64,000 nucleotides of DNA from Streptomyces sp. 378. Its GTDB lineage: Bacteria; Actinomycetota; Actinomycetes; Streptomycetales; Streptomycetaceae. The notes beneath the pieces were generated by a model, which was given only the letters and a program-made list of their open reading frames with translations, made no database searches and was not told the DNA's origin. Where the stretch lies: NCBI RefSeq assembly GCF_030124145.1, contig NZ_JASKMS010000005.1, positions 314,982-378,981 on the forward strand. Direction: 5' to 3'. Positions 8,358 through 17,523 of the stretch are shown piece by piece; position 1 is the stretch's first letter; the number at the start of each line of letters is the position of its first letter. A program made the position numbers and the translations under genes.

Positions 8358-9722
8358 GTGACGCCTTCTGCCGCGGACCGTCCCGCCGACCTCATCATCA
8401 GCGCATGTACCGTCCTCGTGCACGACGATCAAGAGGGGATCGGGTTCGCGCGCCACGCCGCGATCGTCGTGCGGGACGGCGCCGTCGAGGCGGTCACGAC
8501 CACCGCCGAGGCCGCGATTCTGCCCGCCGCCGAGCGCATCGACGCCTCCGGCCAGGTCGCCCTGCCCGGCCTGATCAACTGTCACACGCACGCGCCGATG
8601 GTCGCGCTGCGCGGCCTCGCCGAGGACCTCCCCACCGAGGAGTGGTTCAACGACGTCGTCTGGCCGGTCGAGTCCAACCTCACGGCGACGGACGTCGAGC
8701 TGGGGGCCCGGCTCGCCTGCGCCGAGATGATCCGTGCGGGCGTCACCTGCTTCGCCGACCACTACTTCGCCATGGACGCCGTCGCCCGGGTGGTCGCGGA
8801 ATCCGGCCTGCGGGCGCTGCTGGGCGAGGCGTTCTTCTCCTCGCAGGGCCCCGAAGGCCGGGAACGGTCACTGGAGTTCGCGCTGCGGCACCGCGGCACG
8901 GCCGACGGCCGGATCACCACCGCGCTCGCACCCCACGCTCCCTACACGGTCGACGACACCGACCTCGCCGCCACCGCCGAGCTCGCCCGCACGCACGGCC
9001 TGCCCGTGCACCTCCACGCCGCCGAGAACCGCGACCAGACCGAGACCAGCCTGGCCCGCCGCGGCGTCACCCCGGTCGAGGTCCTGGAACGCACCGGCAT
9101 CCTCCACACGGACCTGCTCCTCGCCCACGGCACCGGGATCGCCGACAGCGACCTCCCCCTGCTGGAGCGGTCCCACGGCCGTACGGCCGTCGCCAGCGCG
9201 CCCCGCGGCTACCTCAAGTTCGCCTGGCCCGACACCACGCCCGTCCGCGCCCTGCGCGACATCGGCGTCGACGTGGGTCTCGCCACCGACGGCGCCGCCT
9301 CCAACAACTCCCTCGACGTGTGGGAGTCCATGGCCCTCACCTCACTGGTGCAGAAGTCGGCCGAGGGCGACCCCCGCTGGCTGACCTCCCGCCAGGCCCT
9401 GCACCACGCCACACTGCAGAGCGCCCGTGCCGTGGGCCTCGGGGACAGCGTCGGCAGCATCGCCCCCGGGCGGCGGGCCGACCTCGTCCTGGTAGACCTC
9501 ACCGGCCCGCACACCCAGCCCGTCCACGACCTGGCCGCCACCCTCGTGCACAGCGCCCGCTCCGCCGACGTCCGCACCACGATCGTCGACGGACGGATCC
9601 TCATGCGCGACCGGGAACTGCTGACGATCGACGTGGCGGCGGTGCTGCGGGAGCTGGAGGAGCGGCTGCCCGCCCTCGTCGAACGGGGCCACGGCCGGCG
9701 CGTCCAGCACTACGACACCTGA
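8358..9722 (+). CDS. Amidohydrolase family deaminase (MtaD/SsnA-like)
   Basis: Metal-dependent TIM-barrel amidohydrolase of 454 residues, closest by motif to S-adenosylhomocysteine / methylthioadenosine / guanine-type deaminases. Visible ligands are HTH in INCHTHAPM, the barrel His in PVHLHAAEN, the His in LLAHGTGI and the catalytic Asp in LATDGAASNN. The composite beta domain is split between the termini and ends with PGRRADLVLVDL. The -10 hexamer TACGTT (8346-8351) is 6 bp before GTG 8358 and there is no Shine-Dalgarno, so the mRNA is probably leaderless. The exact nucleoside substrate is not resolved. Confidence 0.85.
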   Translation: MTPSAADRPADLIISACTVLVHDDQEGIGFARHAAIVVRDGAVEAVTTTAEAAILPAAERIDASGQVALPGLINCHTHAPMVALRGLAEDLPTEEWFNDVVWPVESNLTATDVELGARLACAEMIRAGVTCFADHYFAMDAVARVVAESGLRALLGEAFFSSQGPEGRERSLEFALRHRGTADGRITTALAPHAPYTVDDTDLAATAELARTHGLPVHLHAAENRDQTETSLARRGVTPVEVLERTGILHTDLLLAHGTGIADSDLPLLERSHGRTAVASAPRGYLKFAWPDTTPVRALRDIGVDVGLATDGAASNNSLDVWESMALTSLVQKSAEGDPRWLTSRQALHHATLQSARAVGLGDSVGSIAPGRRADLVLVDLTGPHTQPVHDLAATLVHSARSADVRTTIVDGRILMRDRELLTIDVAAVLRELEERLPALVERGHGRRVQHYDT

Positions 9723-9752
9723 CGGCACGCGAAGACATCGCGGAAAATCTCC

Positions 9753-9787
9753 CCGGCGGCGGTGAGTTCCGACCCTCCCGCCGCCGG
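9753..9787 (+). terminator. Hairpin terminator of the amidohydrolase gene
   Basis: Perfect 10-bp inverted repeat CCGGCGGCGG / CCGCCGCCGG with a 15-nt loop, 30 bp after the stop codon. No U tract follows, as is common in Streptomyces. Confidence 0.6.
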
Positions 9788-10112
9788 TCACCACCCTTCC
9801 TGGATCAAATCGGGCATCTCGCCCGTCTCGTGGCTCGTGACACCTCACCGCACTGGGTCGGCGGAAGGGGAGGGAGGAGCCCAGGGGGCGCGCGTCGGCC
9901 TTTGGTGCGCCTGCGGGACGTGAGCGCATCCGGTATCACGACGAGTGCGACGACTGATACGGAAAGTGAACACATACGCCAAGAGGCTGAGAGCTTGGTC
10001 ACACTTGGCGGTGAACGCGTGTCAACTACGTCTCAGAACCGTCACTTCGCGAGCCGTTCACCCCATGGTTGGCGTTTAACTCTACGAGTACAGCGCTACA
10101 TGGAGGTGCAGG
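9788..10112. other. 325-bp intergenic region, probable regulatory leader
   Basis: No credible gene. The composition becomes less GC-rich toward the small downstream gene. A 7-bp inverted repeat CGCCAAG (9977-9983) / CTTGGCG (10004-10010) lies within a longer near-symmetry of GTGAACACATACGCCAAG and CTTGGCGGTGAAC. This is a possible operator. GGAGG at 10102-10106 serves the small gene. Confidence 0.4.
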
Positions 10113-10295
10113 GTGAACGGGCGAACGGTGCTCGAACGCTTTCCCGCCGGTGGGCCGCGTGGCTCCTGGCCTGCGGAGGAGTTCGCGCAGGCGCGGCGTC
10201 GGGAAGGCCTGCCCGCCGAGGTCGTCATGGACCTCGCCACGGACATGTTCCTGGTGATCGTGCGCAGCGGGGACGTGGCCGACGCCACCGCCTGA
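10113..10295 (+). CDS. Small conserved-looking hypothetical protein (60 aa)
   Basis: A 60-codon gene with a GTG start and GGAGG 6 bp upstream. It encodes a mildly acidic soluble peptide, starting MNGRTVLERFPAGGPRGSWP, with the amphipathic segment EVVMDLATDMFLVIVR near its end. There is no cysteine pair, signal peptide or HTH that I can see. The strong SD, good codon bias and long AT-richer upstream region argue for a real, regulated gene. It ends 9 bp before the 3' end of the converging ABC transporter. I do not recognise its function. Confidence 0.6.
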   Translation: MNGRTVLERFPAGGPRGSWPAEEFAQARRREGLPAEVVMDLATDMFLVIVRSGDVADATA

Positions 10296-10304
10296 CGTGT
10301 GCCC

Positions 10305-12260
10305 TCAGCCCGCCTTCGGCGCCGGCACCTTCGGGACCGGCGCGGGCGACGAGGCGAACTGCTCCGCCTGGAGCGCGTACAGCTCGGCGTAGAGCCCGCC
10401 GGTGGCCAGCAGCTCGTCCGGCGTCCCGGACTCCACGAGCCGGCCCTGGTCCAAGACGTGCACCAGATCCGCGTGCCGTACGGACGCCAGCCGGTGCGTG
10501 ATCAGCACGACCGTCTGGCCGCTGTCGGCCAGGGCGCGGATCCGCTCGAAGACCTCCAGTTCGGCCCGGGCGTCCAGGGCCGCCGTGGGCTCGTCCACGA
10601 TGAGGATGCGACCCCTGCGGTAGGCCGCCCGGGCGATGCCCAGCCGCTGCCACTGACCGCCCGACAGTTCGTGCCCGCCGCTGAAATTGCGGGCGAGTAG
10701 CGTGTCCAGCCCGCGCGGCAGGTCCGCGATCACGGCCTGTGCCCCGGCCTCGGCGACCGACGCGGCCAGCCGGTCCTCGCACACGGGCACCGAGGGACGC
10801 CCCAGGGCGACGTTCACCCGGGCCGTGAACGGCCAGCGCTTGAAGTCCTGCGCCACCATCGCGATCCGCTCGGCCAGCCGGTGCCGGTCGGCGGTCGCCG
10901 CGTCCACGTCGTCCCACAGGATCCGGCCCCGCTCCGGCGTGTAGAGCCCGGCCAGCAGCTTGACCAGGGTCGTCTTGCCGGAACCGTTCTCACCGACCAG
11001 CGCCACGATCCGGCCCAGCGGCAGGCTGAGCGTCACGTCGTCGAGGGCCGGCCGGGCCGAGTCGCCCGGATAGCGGAACGTGACGTTCTCGAAGCGGATC
11101 TCGCGCGGATCCTCCGGCAGCGACGCGCCGCCCGCCGGGATCGCCCACCGGTCCGCCTCGGTGTACAGCCGATGCAGATCACCGACGAAGAGGGCCTCCT
11201 CGTGCAGCGCGTTGACCTCCACGACGAGCGTGTCCAGGCTCTGCGAGCCGGTCCGGATCGCGATCACGGCCGTACCCGCGACGGACAGGGCCATCGACCC
11301 CGTCAGCAGCAGCCCGCCCAGCGTCGCGTACGTCGCCACCGTCGCCAGGCCCGTCCACGCCGCCGCGATCAGGCCCGTGCGCGCCGCGAGCCCGGCGAGG
11401 CGCGCCTGCTCGGTCTCGGCCGTCTCCGACATCGCGCGGAAGTGCCGCAGCAGGAAGGAGCCCACCCCGTGCACCCTGATCTCGGGGGCCGCCTCGGGCT
11501 CGATCAGCAGATTGCCGAGCAGCCGGCCCGCGCGGGCGTGCTGCACCCAGGCGTGGAAGGACTCGTAACGCCGCCGGGCGACGGTCAGCGCGCTCCAGGC
11601 GCTCGGCAGGGTCATCGTGACCAGCAGCGGCAGCAGGGCCGGGTGCAGTACGGTCAGCACTCCCGCCGCCGCGACCAGCGAGATCATCGCGTTGATCACG
11701 CGGGTGCCGTAGGAGATCATCCGGCGGGCGGAGGCGGCGCCGTACTGCGCGGTGTCCAGCAGTTTGTGGAAGGCGTGGTCCTCGATCGCGGCCAGCTCCA
11801 CGGCCGCGGCCCGCTCCAGGTACCGCTCGGTCGCCACCCGCTCCACCTTGGGCTCCAGCCGACCGGTGGCGTAGGTGCTCGCGGCTCGCAGCAGCGCCGC
11901 GAGGAACATCACGACGGCCACCGTGACCAGGGCGGGGACGGCTCCGCGCAACCGGTCGTCGATCGGGCCGCCGCCCATCAGCCGGGCCAGCACACTGTTC
12001 ACCGCGAGCAGGCTGACCGCCTGCGCCACGCCCCGGCCCGCCTCGGCGGCCAGCACGGTCCGCGCGGCGCCCCGGTCGGCCTCTCGCGCGAGCCGCAGGC
12101 TGGACGCCAGCAGGGATGGCAGCCGGGTGATCATGGCACGGAAGTTCAGCTCCAGGAACGCGTCGGCGTGCTGGTTCCAGCCCATGTCGTAGCGCAGCGG
12201 CCCGCCGAAGAGCAGCCGCTCCGACTCGGACACCTCCGGCGCGGTCCGCTTCTTCCCCAC
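10305..12260 (-). CDS. ABC transporter, fused permease and ATP-binding protein
   Basis: Half-size type I ABC exporter of 651 residues. The N-terminal six-helix membrane domain (about 60-360) is followed by a nucleotide-binding domain with Walker A GENGSGKTTL, signature LSGGQWQRLGIARA, and Walker B ILIVDEPTAALD, plus the H-loop in VVLITHRL. It probably works as a homodimer exporting a lipid, peptide or drug. No partner half-transporter is adjacent. I chose GTG 12260, with GGGGAGG 10 bp upstream; upstream in-frame codons lack an SD and extend into GC-rich noncoding sequence. Confidence 0.9.
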   Translation of the reverse strand: MGKKRTAPEVSESERLLFGGPLRYDMGWNQHADAFLELNFRAMITRLPSLLASSLRLAREADRGAARTVLAAEAGRGVAQAVSLLAVNSVLARLMGGGPIDDRLRGAVPALVTVAVVMFLAALLRAASTYATGRLEPKVERVATERYLERAAAVELAAIEDHAFHKLLDTAQYGAASARRMISYGTRVINAMISLVAAAGVLTVLHPALLPLLVTMTLPSAWSALTVARRRYESFHAWVQHARAGRLLGNLLIEPEAAPEIRVHGVGSFLLRHFRAMSETAETEQARLAGLAARTGLIAAAWTGLATVATYATLGGLLLTGSMALSVAGTAVIAIRTGSQSLDTLVVEVNALHEEALFVGDLHRLYTEADRWAIPAGGASLPEDPREIRFENVTFRYPGDSARPALDDVTLSLPLGRIVALVGENGSGKTTLVKLLAGLYTPERGRILWDDVDAATADRHRLAERIAMVAQDFKRWPFTARVNVALGRPSVPVCEDRLAASVAEAGAQAVIADLPRGLDTLLARNFSGGHELSGGQWQRLGIARAAYRRGRILIVDEPTAALDARAELEVFERIRALADSGQTVVLITHRLASVRHADLVHVLDQGRLVESGTPDELLATGGLYAELYALQAEQFASSPAPVPKVPAPKAG

Positions 12261-12443
12261 CGTCGACCGACCTCCCCGCCTCGTGCCAGCCCGTGAGCGG
12301 CCCACTATCGCGGGGCGGGTCCGGGCCCGGGCAGGGCGCACCCCGGGGCGCCGGAAGCGCGCGGGCGCACGACCCGACCCGGGGAGGCGGAGGGGCGGCG
12401 CGGAGGTGCGGGGTGGTGCGGCGCAGCGGTCTGCCGGTCCCGG

Positions 12444-12878
12444 CTACGCGCTGACCGGGCGGGACCAGGACGGCGCCGTCCCCGTGGCGCGGCACAGCGC
12501 CAGGTAGAGGGGGATGGGCGGGGTGTACGGAAGCGTGCCGTCGGGGCGGTGGATCAGGTCGGGGATCTCCAACAGGTCCGGGACGACCGCGCCGGTGGCG
12601 TAGCGCGCCGGGGAGGGCCATTCCAGGGCGTGGTCGGAGTCGGACGGCACCAGCCACCACCAGTGCGTCTCGTCGGCGTAGACGCAGCCCACGCGGGGCA
12701 GCCGGGGCATCACCAGCGGGCCGACGTGGGCGGGGACCGCGACCGCGTCGCAGCCGAGCGGGTCGGTCATGCCGTCGGGCACGGGCAGGCGCAGGGCCGG
12801 GCCGGGCGTGCGCAGTCCGCGCCCGACGCGGACCAGGGTGTCCAGGTTCAGCACGCGGCCCGCGTGCGCGGGGCTCAT
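12444..12878 (-). CDS. Hypothetical protein translationally coupled to a HATPase gene
   Basis: A 144-residue protein whose ATG overlaps the TGA of the preceding ATPase gene as ATGA, so the two are probably co-translated. It contains a Trp-rich strand THWWWLVPSDSD, a Pro-rich region and a C-terminal segment YTPPIPLYLALCRATG. There are no membrane segments or signal peptide. It looks like a bifunctional-DNA-primase-free, globular partner of the ATPase, but I do not recognise the family. Its pairing with an anti-sigma-like ATPase in a WhiJ-type locus suggests a regulatory role, which is inference. Confidence 0.7.
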   Translation of the reverse strand: MSPAHAGRVLNLDTLVRVGRGLRTPGPALRLPVPDGMTDPLGCDAVAVPAHVGPLVMPRLPRVGCVYADETHWWWLVPSDSDHALEWPSPARYATGAVVPDLLEIPDLIHRPDGTLPYTPPIPLYLALCRATGTAPSWSRPVSA

Positions 12879-13540
12879 GTGCGTCCCAGGTCTCGGTGGC
12901 GCCCCTGCGGGGGGACCTCCGGGGCGTCCCGCAGGTGGTGGCGTGTCTGGTGGGTGCCGTCGCCGTCGCCCGGGTCGTCGGACGGGCCCCGCTTCGGGCG
13001 GGTGCCCCAGCCCAGGTCGCCGCGGGGGCCGGCCGGCTCGGGCGGGGCGTCGGCCGTGCGCGGCAGCTCGGCCCAGACCAGCAGCCCGGGGCCGTCCTCG
13101 TGGGCACCCCAGGCATGGCAGAGGGCGTCGACGAGGAGCAGTCCCCTCCCGTGCTCCTCCTCGGGCCGGGTCCGGCTGGCGGCGTGGGGCTGGCCCGGGG
13201 CGCAGCCCTCGTCCCGCACGGCTATCCGCACCAGGTCGTCGCCGTCGTGCAGCTCGCACACTATGTGGGTGCTCGCCGTGTGCACGATGGCGTTGGTGAC
13301 CAGCTCGGAGACCACCAAGGCCGCGCTGTCGCACGTGTCCTCGCACACCGACCAGCCGGTGAGCCGGGCCTGCGTCAGGCGTCTGGCCTGGGCGGGAGAA
13401 CCCGGATGTGCGGCCAGCTCGAAACGGAACCTGCGCTCGGCAGCGACCCCGAGAGGGGCCTCTCCCGTGGCGGCGCCATGCCCGAGAGGGCTTGCGGCGG
13501 CATCTGTTCCTAAGGGCGCGGACGGAATCACGCTTGCCAC
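12875..13540 (-). CDS. Anti-sigma-factor-like ATP-binding protein (HATPase_c_2)
   Basis: GHKL-type ATPase of 221 residues resembling SpoIIAB/RsbW serine kinases and the AbaA-locus ATPases of Streptomyces. The N box is ALVVSELVTNAIVHTAS, the G1 box is VRDEGCAPGQP, and the G2 region is EEEHGRGLLLVDALC. The C-terminal 60 residues are Pro/Gly-rich and disordered-looking. It lies divergently next to an XRE-DUF397 pair, the normal arrangement of WhiJ-like modules in which such ATPases modulate development. The start is uncertain: GTG 13540 is preferred; GTG 13567 is also possible. The promoter region contains repeated TTCGAA boxes. Confidence 0.8.
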   Translation of the reverse strand: MASVIPSAPLGTDAAASPLGHGAATGEAPLGVAAERRFRFELAAHPGSPAQARRLTQARLTGWSVCEDTCDSAALVVSELVTNAIVHTASTHIVCELHDGDDLVRIAVRDEGCAPGQPHAASRTRPEEEHGRGLLLVDALCHAWGAHEDGPGLLVWAELPRTADAPPEPAGPRGDLGWGTRPKRGPSDDPGDGDGTHQTRHHLRDAPEVPPQGRHRDLGRT

Positions 13541-13662
13541 TATCGCCCCGCCGCGAACACTTGGCAAGTGTCACTCTGAAAATTGCAGAGTGCTGTGTGA
13601 CGGTCTGGATGGCCGTGGCACACTGCTCGCAACAGCACCATGCGCGGCGCCAATTGAGACCG

Positions 13663-13717
13663 TCGAAGATTCGTTTGAGATGCCTGTTCGAATCGGCTCT
13701 TCGAAAGGGTTTTCGAA
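13663..13717. promoter_or_regulatory. Iterated TTCGAA boxes between divergent genes
   Basis: Three TTCGAA palindromes at 13687, 13700 and 13712 are spaced 13 and 12 bp, roughly one helical turn. Imperfect relatives, GTCGAAG (13662-13668) and TTCGTTTGA (13670-13678), lie upstream. The DNA is markedly AT-richer than its surroundings. It lies between the ATPase and the XRE gene, so it is a likely binding array for the XRE regulator. Confidence 0.55.
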
Positions 13718-13783
13718 TGGCGCCGCCGGGCTGTCAGCGTTCTTTTGTGGCCGGCTCGTCAGAACTCTTCGTGGAGGTGGAGC

Positions 13784-14644
13784 GTGAGTGAACCGCGGTC
13801 CGCGCCGACGGTCGGTCAGGTCGTACTCGGCCGACGCCTGTTGGACCTGAGGGAACGCGCCGGGATGAACCGCGAGGAGGCCGCGCGTATCCTGCGCGTC
13901 GCCCCCGCCACCGTCCGCCGTATGGAGATGGCCGAGGTCGCGCTCAAAATCCCGTACCTGCAACTGCTCCTCAAGGCATACGGAATCTCCGACGAGGAGG
14001 CCGAAGCCTTCGTCCGGCTGGCCGAGGACGCCAACAAGCCCGGCTGGTGGCAGCGTTTCCACGACATCCTGCCCGGCTGGTTCTCGATGTACGTCAGCCT
14101 GGAGGGCGCCGCCGGCGTCATCCGCAGCTACGAGCCCCATTTCGTCCCCGGGCTGCTCCAGACCGAGGACTACGCGCGCGCGGTGCTCCGCTCCGGCGCC
14201 ATCGGCCAGACCCGGCCCGAGGACATCGAGGGCCACGTCGCCCTGCGGATGCGGCGCCAGGACCTGCTCACCCGCGAGGACGCGCCCCGGCTGTGGGTCG
14301 TGATGGAAGAGACCGCGCTGCGGCGCCCGGCCGGTGGCCCGGAGGTGATGCGTGCCCAGATCGACAAACTGCTCGACGCCACGAAGCTGCCCAACGTGAC
14401 GCTCCAGATCGCCCCGTTCGCCAATGGACCGCACCCGGGCACCTACGGGCCGTTCGTGCTGTTCCGATTCGCCGTGCCCGAACTGCCGGACATGGTCTAC
14501 AGCGAGTACCTGACCGGCGCGGTCTATCTCGACGCGCGCAGCGAGGTGGCGACCCACCTCGAGGTCATGGACCGCATGGCGGCGCAGGCCGCTACGGCAC
14601 ATCGCACGAAGGAGATCCTCCGGGACCTCCGCAAGGAGCTGTGA
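13784..14644 (+). CDS. XRE-family regulator with DUF5753 domain (WhiJ-like)
   Basis: DNA-binding regulator of 286 residues. An N-terminal helix-turn-helix (about 15-75; ARILRVAPATVRRMEMAE) is followed by a C-terminal domain beginning with FHDILPGWFSMYVSLEGAA and containing the family signature YEPHFVPGLLQTEDYARA. This is the DUF5753 putative ligand domain of Streptomyces WhiJ/AbaA-type regulators. The GTG start has GGAGG 6 bp upstream. It is followed with no gap by a DUF397 gene and is divergent from an anti-sigma-like ATPase: a complete WhiJ-type module. Control of development or secondary metabolism is by family analogy. Confidence 0.9.
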   Translation: MSEPRSAPTVGQVVLGRRLLDLRERAGMNREEAARILRVAPATVRRMEMAEVALKIPYLQLLLKAYGISDEEAEAFVRLAEDANKPGWWQRFHDILPGWFSMYVSLEGAAGVIRSYEPHFVPGLLQTEDYARAVLRSGAIGQTRPEDIEGHVALRMRRQDLLTREDAPRLWVVMEETALRRPAGGPEVMRAQIDKLLDATKLPNVTLQIAPFANGPHPGTYGPFVLFRFAVPELPDMVYSEYLTGAVYLDARSEVATHLEVMDRMAAQAATAHRTKEILRDLRKEL

Positions 14645-14899
14645 ATGGATCGCATCAAGCCGCGCAAACACGTCTACAACGGCATGCCCGCGCGTGACTT
14701 GGGCAGCGAAGGCTGGCACAAGCCGTGGAGCGGCGGAAACGGAGGGAACTGCCTGGAGGCGATGAAACTCGCCGACGGCCGGATCGCCCTCCGCCAGTCC
14801 ACCGACCCGGACGGTCCCGCGCTGATCTACACCACGGACGAGATGACGGCCTTCATCGAGGGAGCGAAGGCGGGGGCGGCGGACTTCCTGCTGTCCTAG
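14645..14899 (+). CDS. DUF397-domain small protein
   Basis: Eighty-four residues; its ATG follows the XRE stop codon directly, so it is translationally coupled. The core GGNGGNCLEAMKLADGRIALR and DPDGPALIYTTDEMTAFIEG match DUF397, the small partner of WhiJ-like XRE regulators. In studied loci the small protein counteracts or modulates the paired regulator. That role here is inferred from family and position. Confidence 0.9.
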   Translation: MDRIKPRKHVYNGMPARDLGSEGWHKPWSGGNGGNCLEAMKLADGRIALRQSTDPDGPALIYTTDEMTAFIEGAKAGAADFLLS

Positions 14900-15005
14900 G
14901 GTGATGGCCGTTGCCCCTTGCCGTCGCTCGACTCTCACGTTTCTTGCGTTGTCACGGAATCGCAGGTGCTGAATTGACCACCCTCTGCGCCTTACGGAGT
15001 GCCAC

Positions 15006-15818
15006 ATGACCGGGCAGGACCCCACGTCGGCCGTCCACATCGACACGACCAGACCCCATCCCGCGCGGATGTACGACTGGTACCTCGGCGGCAAGGACAA
15101 CTATCCGGTCGACGAGGAGATGGGCCGGCAGATGCTCACCCTCGATCCGAGGGTGCCGGTGATGGCACGGGTCAACCGCGCGTTCATGCACCGCACCACG
15201 CGCTGGCTGGCCCGGAGCGGTGTCCGGCAGTTCCTGGACATCGGCACCGGCATCCCGACCGAACCCAACCTCCACCAGATCGCCCAGGAGACCGCCCCCG
15301 AGGCCAGGGTCGTGTACTGCGACAACGACCCCATCGTGCTGGCCCACGCGGCGGCCCTGCTGCGGGGCACGGACGAGGGCGTGACCGAGTACCTCCAGGC
15401 CGACGTGCGTGACCCGGACGCCATCCTGGAGGGCGCGAGGAAGGTCCTGGACCTCACCCGGCCCGTCGCCCTGTCCCTCGTCGCGCTGCTGCACTTCGTC
15501 TCCGACGAGGACGGCGCCCACGACCTGGTCCGCCGGCTGGTCGCCGAACTGCCCTCCGGCAGCTACCTGGTGATGACCCACGCGACCGCCGACTTCACCC
15601 CGGAGGAGTCGAAGGCGGCCACCGAGAAGCTGCGGGCCGCCGGGGTCACCCTGGCCCTGCGCTCCCGCGAGGAGTTCACCCGCTTCTTCGACGGCCTCGA
15701 CCTCGTCGAACCCGGCGTCGAGGTCCCCCACCGCTGGCACCCCGAGCTCGGCGAGCCCGTGCCCGGGCAGGACGACGGGGTGATCCCGGGGTACGGGGCG
15801 GTGGCACACAAGGCCTGA
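15006..15818 (+). CDS. SAM-dependent methyltransferase (DUF574 / Methyltransf_19)
   Basis: A 270-residue protein of the DUF574 family, which is abundant in Streptomyces. The family entry motif is HPARMYDWYLGGKDNYPVDE, and the SAM-binding glycine loop is QFLDIGTGIPTEPN. Later elements are VYCDNDPIVLAHA and the acidic loop before LVALLHFV. Members are often found beside XRE/DUF397 regulator pairs, as here (106 bp downstream). The substrate is unknown. CGGAG lies 7 bp before ATG. Confidence 0.85.
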   Translation: MTGQDPTSAVHIDTTRPHPARMYDWYLGGKDNYPVDEEMGRQMLTLDPRVPVMARVNRAFMHRTTRWLARSGVRQFLDIGTGIPTEPNLHQIAQETAPEARVVYCDNDPIVLAHAAALLRGTDEGVTEYLQADVRDPDAILEGARKVLDLTRPVALSLVALLHFVSDEDGAHDLVRRLVAELPSGSYLVMTHATADFTPEESKAATEKLRAAGVTLALRSREEFTRFFDGLDLVEPGVEVPHRWHPELGEPVPGQDDGVIPGYGAVAHKA

Positions 15819-15840
15819 GCACCTCGGGGTTGGGCGGGGC

Positions 15841-16092
15841 GCGGGCCGCTGGTTTCCCGGGGCCCCGGTTCGGCTTCGGGCCGGTTACGGAGGCAGGGGC
15901 GTGGGCTGCCGGTTTCCAGGGTCCCCGCCGCGAGCGGCTGTTCCGCTTCAAGCCGGTCATGGAGGCGGCGGCGCGGGCCGCTGGTTTCCCGGGCCCCGGG
16001 TTCCGCTTCGGGCCGGTCACGGAGGCGGCGGCGCGGGCCGCTGGTTTCCCGGACGCCCGGGTTCCGCTTCGGGCCGGTCACGGAGGCGGCAG
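15841..16092. repeat. 60-72-bp tandem repeats, including the 3' end of the MocR gene
   Basis: Four copies of a unit starting GCGGGCCGCTGGTTTCCCGG lie at 15841, 15901 (diverged), 15973 and 16033. Each ends in a version of CGGGCCGGTCACGGAGGCGG. In the last copy, TCACGGAGGCGGC is the stop codon and final Pro codons of the MocR-type gene. The array therefore looks like tandem duplication of that gene's 3' end into a convergent intergenic gap. Confidence 0.8.
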
Positions 16093-17523
16093 CGCACCGC
16101 ACAGTGCCTCCAAGGCCGGTCCGTAGGCGTGCTCGGAGGGGGTCGCGTACCCCACGACGAGACCGTCGCCCGTCGGCATGTCCGTCTCCGGGTGCCGGAA
16201 CGCGGCGAGGCCGTCGAGGGCGATGCCCTGCCACACGGCGGCCTTGACCGCGGACGCCTCGGTGCCGGGCGGCAGTCGCAGCACCGCGTGCAGCCCGGCC
16301 GCGATGCCGGTGACCTCGATGTGCGGCGCGTGTTCGGCGAGCGCCGCGACCAGCCGGTCCCGGCGGCTGCGGTACCGCAGCCGCATCCGGCGTACATGCC
16401 GGTCGTACGACCCCGAAGCGATGAAGTCCGCCAGACTCAACTGGTCGAGGACGCTCGCCCACGCCTCGCGCTCCCCCTTGGCGGCCACGACGGCGCCCGT
16501 ATACCGCTCCGGGAGCACCATCCAGCCCAGCCGCACCGCCGGCGAGAGGCTCTTGCTGACCGAGCCGATGTGAATCACCCGCTCGGGGTCGAGCCCCTGG
16601 ACGGCACCGACCGGCTTGCGGTCGTAGCGGAACTCCCCGTCGTAGTCGTCCTCCAGGACCAGTCCGTCATGCGCGCGGGCCCAGTCGATCACGGCGGCCC
16701 GGCGCGCCGGATGCAGCGGGCCGCCGGTCGGAAACTGGTGCGCCGGCGTGAGCAGCACCGCCCGCTGCCGCCCCAACCGGTCGACGCGCGCGCCGTGTTC
16801 GTCGAGGGGGAGCGGCACGGTGCGCACGCCGGCGGCGGCCAGGACCTCCCGGTGGAACCCCAGCCCGTACGCCTCCACCGCCAGCGGCCCGCGCAGAACA
16901 CCGCCTCCGAACAGCAGCCGCAAGGCGTGCGCGAAGCCGGAGCAGATCACGATCAGGCCCGGCTCGGTCCGCACCCCACGCGCGCGTGCCAGGTACTCCG
17001 TGAGTGCCTGGCGCAGTTCCGGCCGGCCGGCGGGGTCGCCCGGACCGAACACCTCGTTGGGCGCCTGCTGGAGGGCCCGCCGGTAGGAGGCCAGCCAGGC
17101 GGTGCGCGGGAACGCCGAGGCGTCCGATGTGCCCTGGGCGAGGTCGTGCCGGGGACCACGCGCGCGTGGCGGTGCCTTCTTGGGCACGCGCGCGGCGGGC
17201 CGCAGCGGCTCCGCCCTCCCCCATTGCCTGAAGGGCATGGCCGCTACCCCCATCGCGACCCGGGTCCCCGAGCCCTGCCGTGCCGTGAGCCAGCCCTCCG
17301 CGACGAGCTCCGCGTACGCGTCCGCCACCGTGTTGCGGGCGACGCCGAGGTCTGCCGCGAGCGAGCGGTACGGGGGCAGCCGCGTGCCCGGAGCGAGCCG
17401 CCCGCTGCGCACGGCCTCCCGCAGGGCCCGGGTCAGCGCCGCCCGCCGGCCGCCCGGCCCGGTCAGCTCCAGATGCAGATCGGACCCGATCCGCTGCGCG
17501 GAATTGACCCACGATGATGCCAT
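16078..17523 (-). CDS. MocR/PdxR-family transcriptional regulator (GntR-aminotransferase fusion)
   Basis: A 481-residue fusion. The N-terminal GntR winged helix is around 25-95 ([20 protein letters not shown], then [12 protein letters not shown]). The rest is a fold-type-I aminotransferase domain, with [11 protein letters not shown] and the PLP lysine in [15 protein letters not shown]. MocR proteins sense PLP or amino-acid-PLP adducts and control an adjacent divergent gene, here the AhpD-type gene 47 bp away. The -10 hexamer TAGGGT (17532-17537, minus strand) is 8 bp before ATG with no SD, so the mRNA may be leaderless. Confidence 0.9.
   Translation of the reverse strand: MASSWVNSAQRIGSDLHLELTGPGGRRAALTRALREAVRSGRLAPGTRLPPYRSLAADLGVARNTVADAYAELVAEGWLTARQGSGTRVAMGVAAMPFRQWGRAEPLRPAARVPKKAPPRARGPRHDLAQGTSDASAFPRTAWLASYRRALQQAPNEVFGPGDPAGRPELRQALTEYLARARGVRTEPGLIVICSGFAHALRLLFGGGVLRGPLAVEAYGLGFHREVLAAAGVRTVPLPLDEHGARVDRLGRQRAVLLTPAHQFPTGGPLHPARRAAVIDWARAHDGLVLEDDYDGEFRYDRKPVGAVQGLDPERVIHIGSVSKSLSPAVRLGWMVLPERYTGAVVAAKGEREAWASVLDQLSLADFIASGSYDRHVRRMRLRYRSRRDRLVAALAEHAPHIEVTGIAAGLHAVLRLPPGTEASAVKAAVWQGIALDGLAAFRHPETDMPTGDGLVVGYATPSEHAYGPALEALCGALPPP

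Noticed and set aside
13681..13720. TTCGAA words first read as a tRNA T-loop.
   Set aside because: No acceptor or anticodon stems can be formed; the words repeat at helical spacing, as in an operator array.
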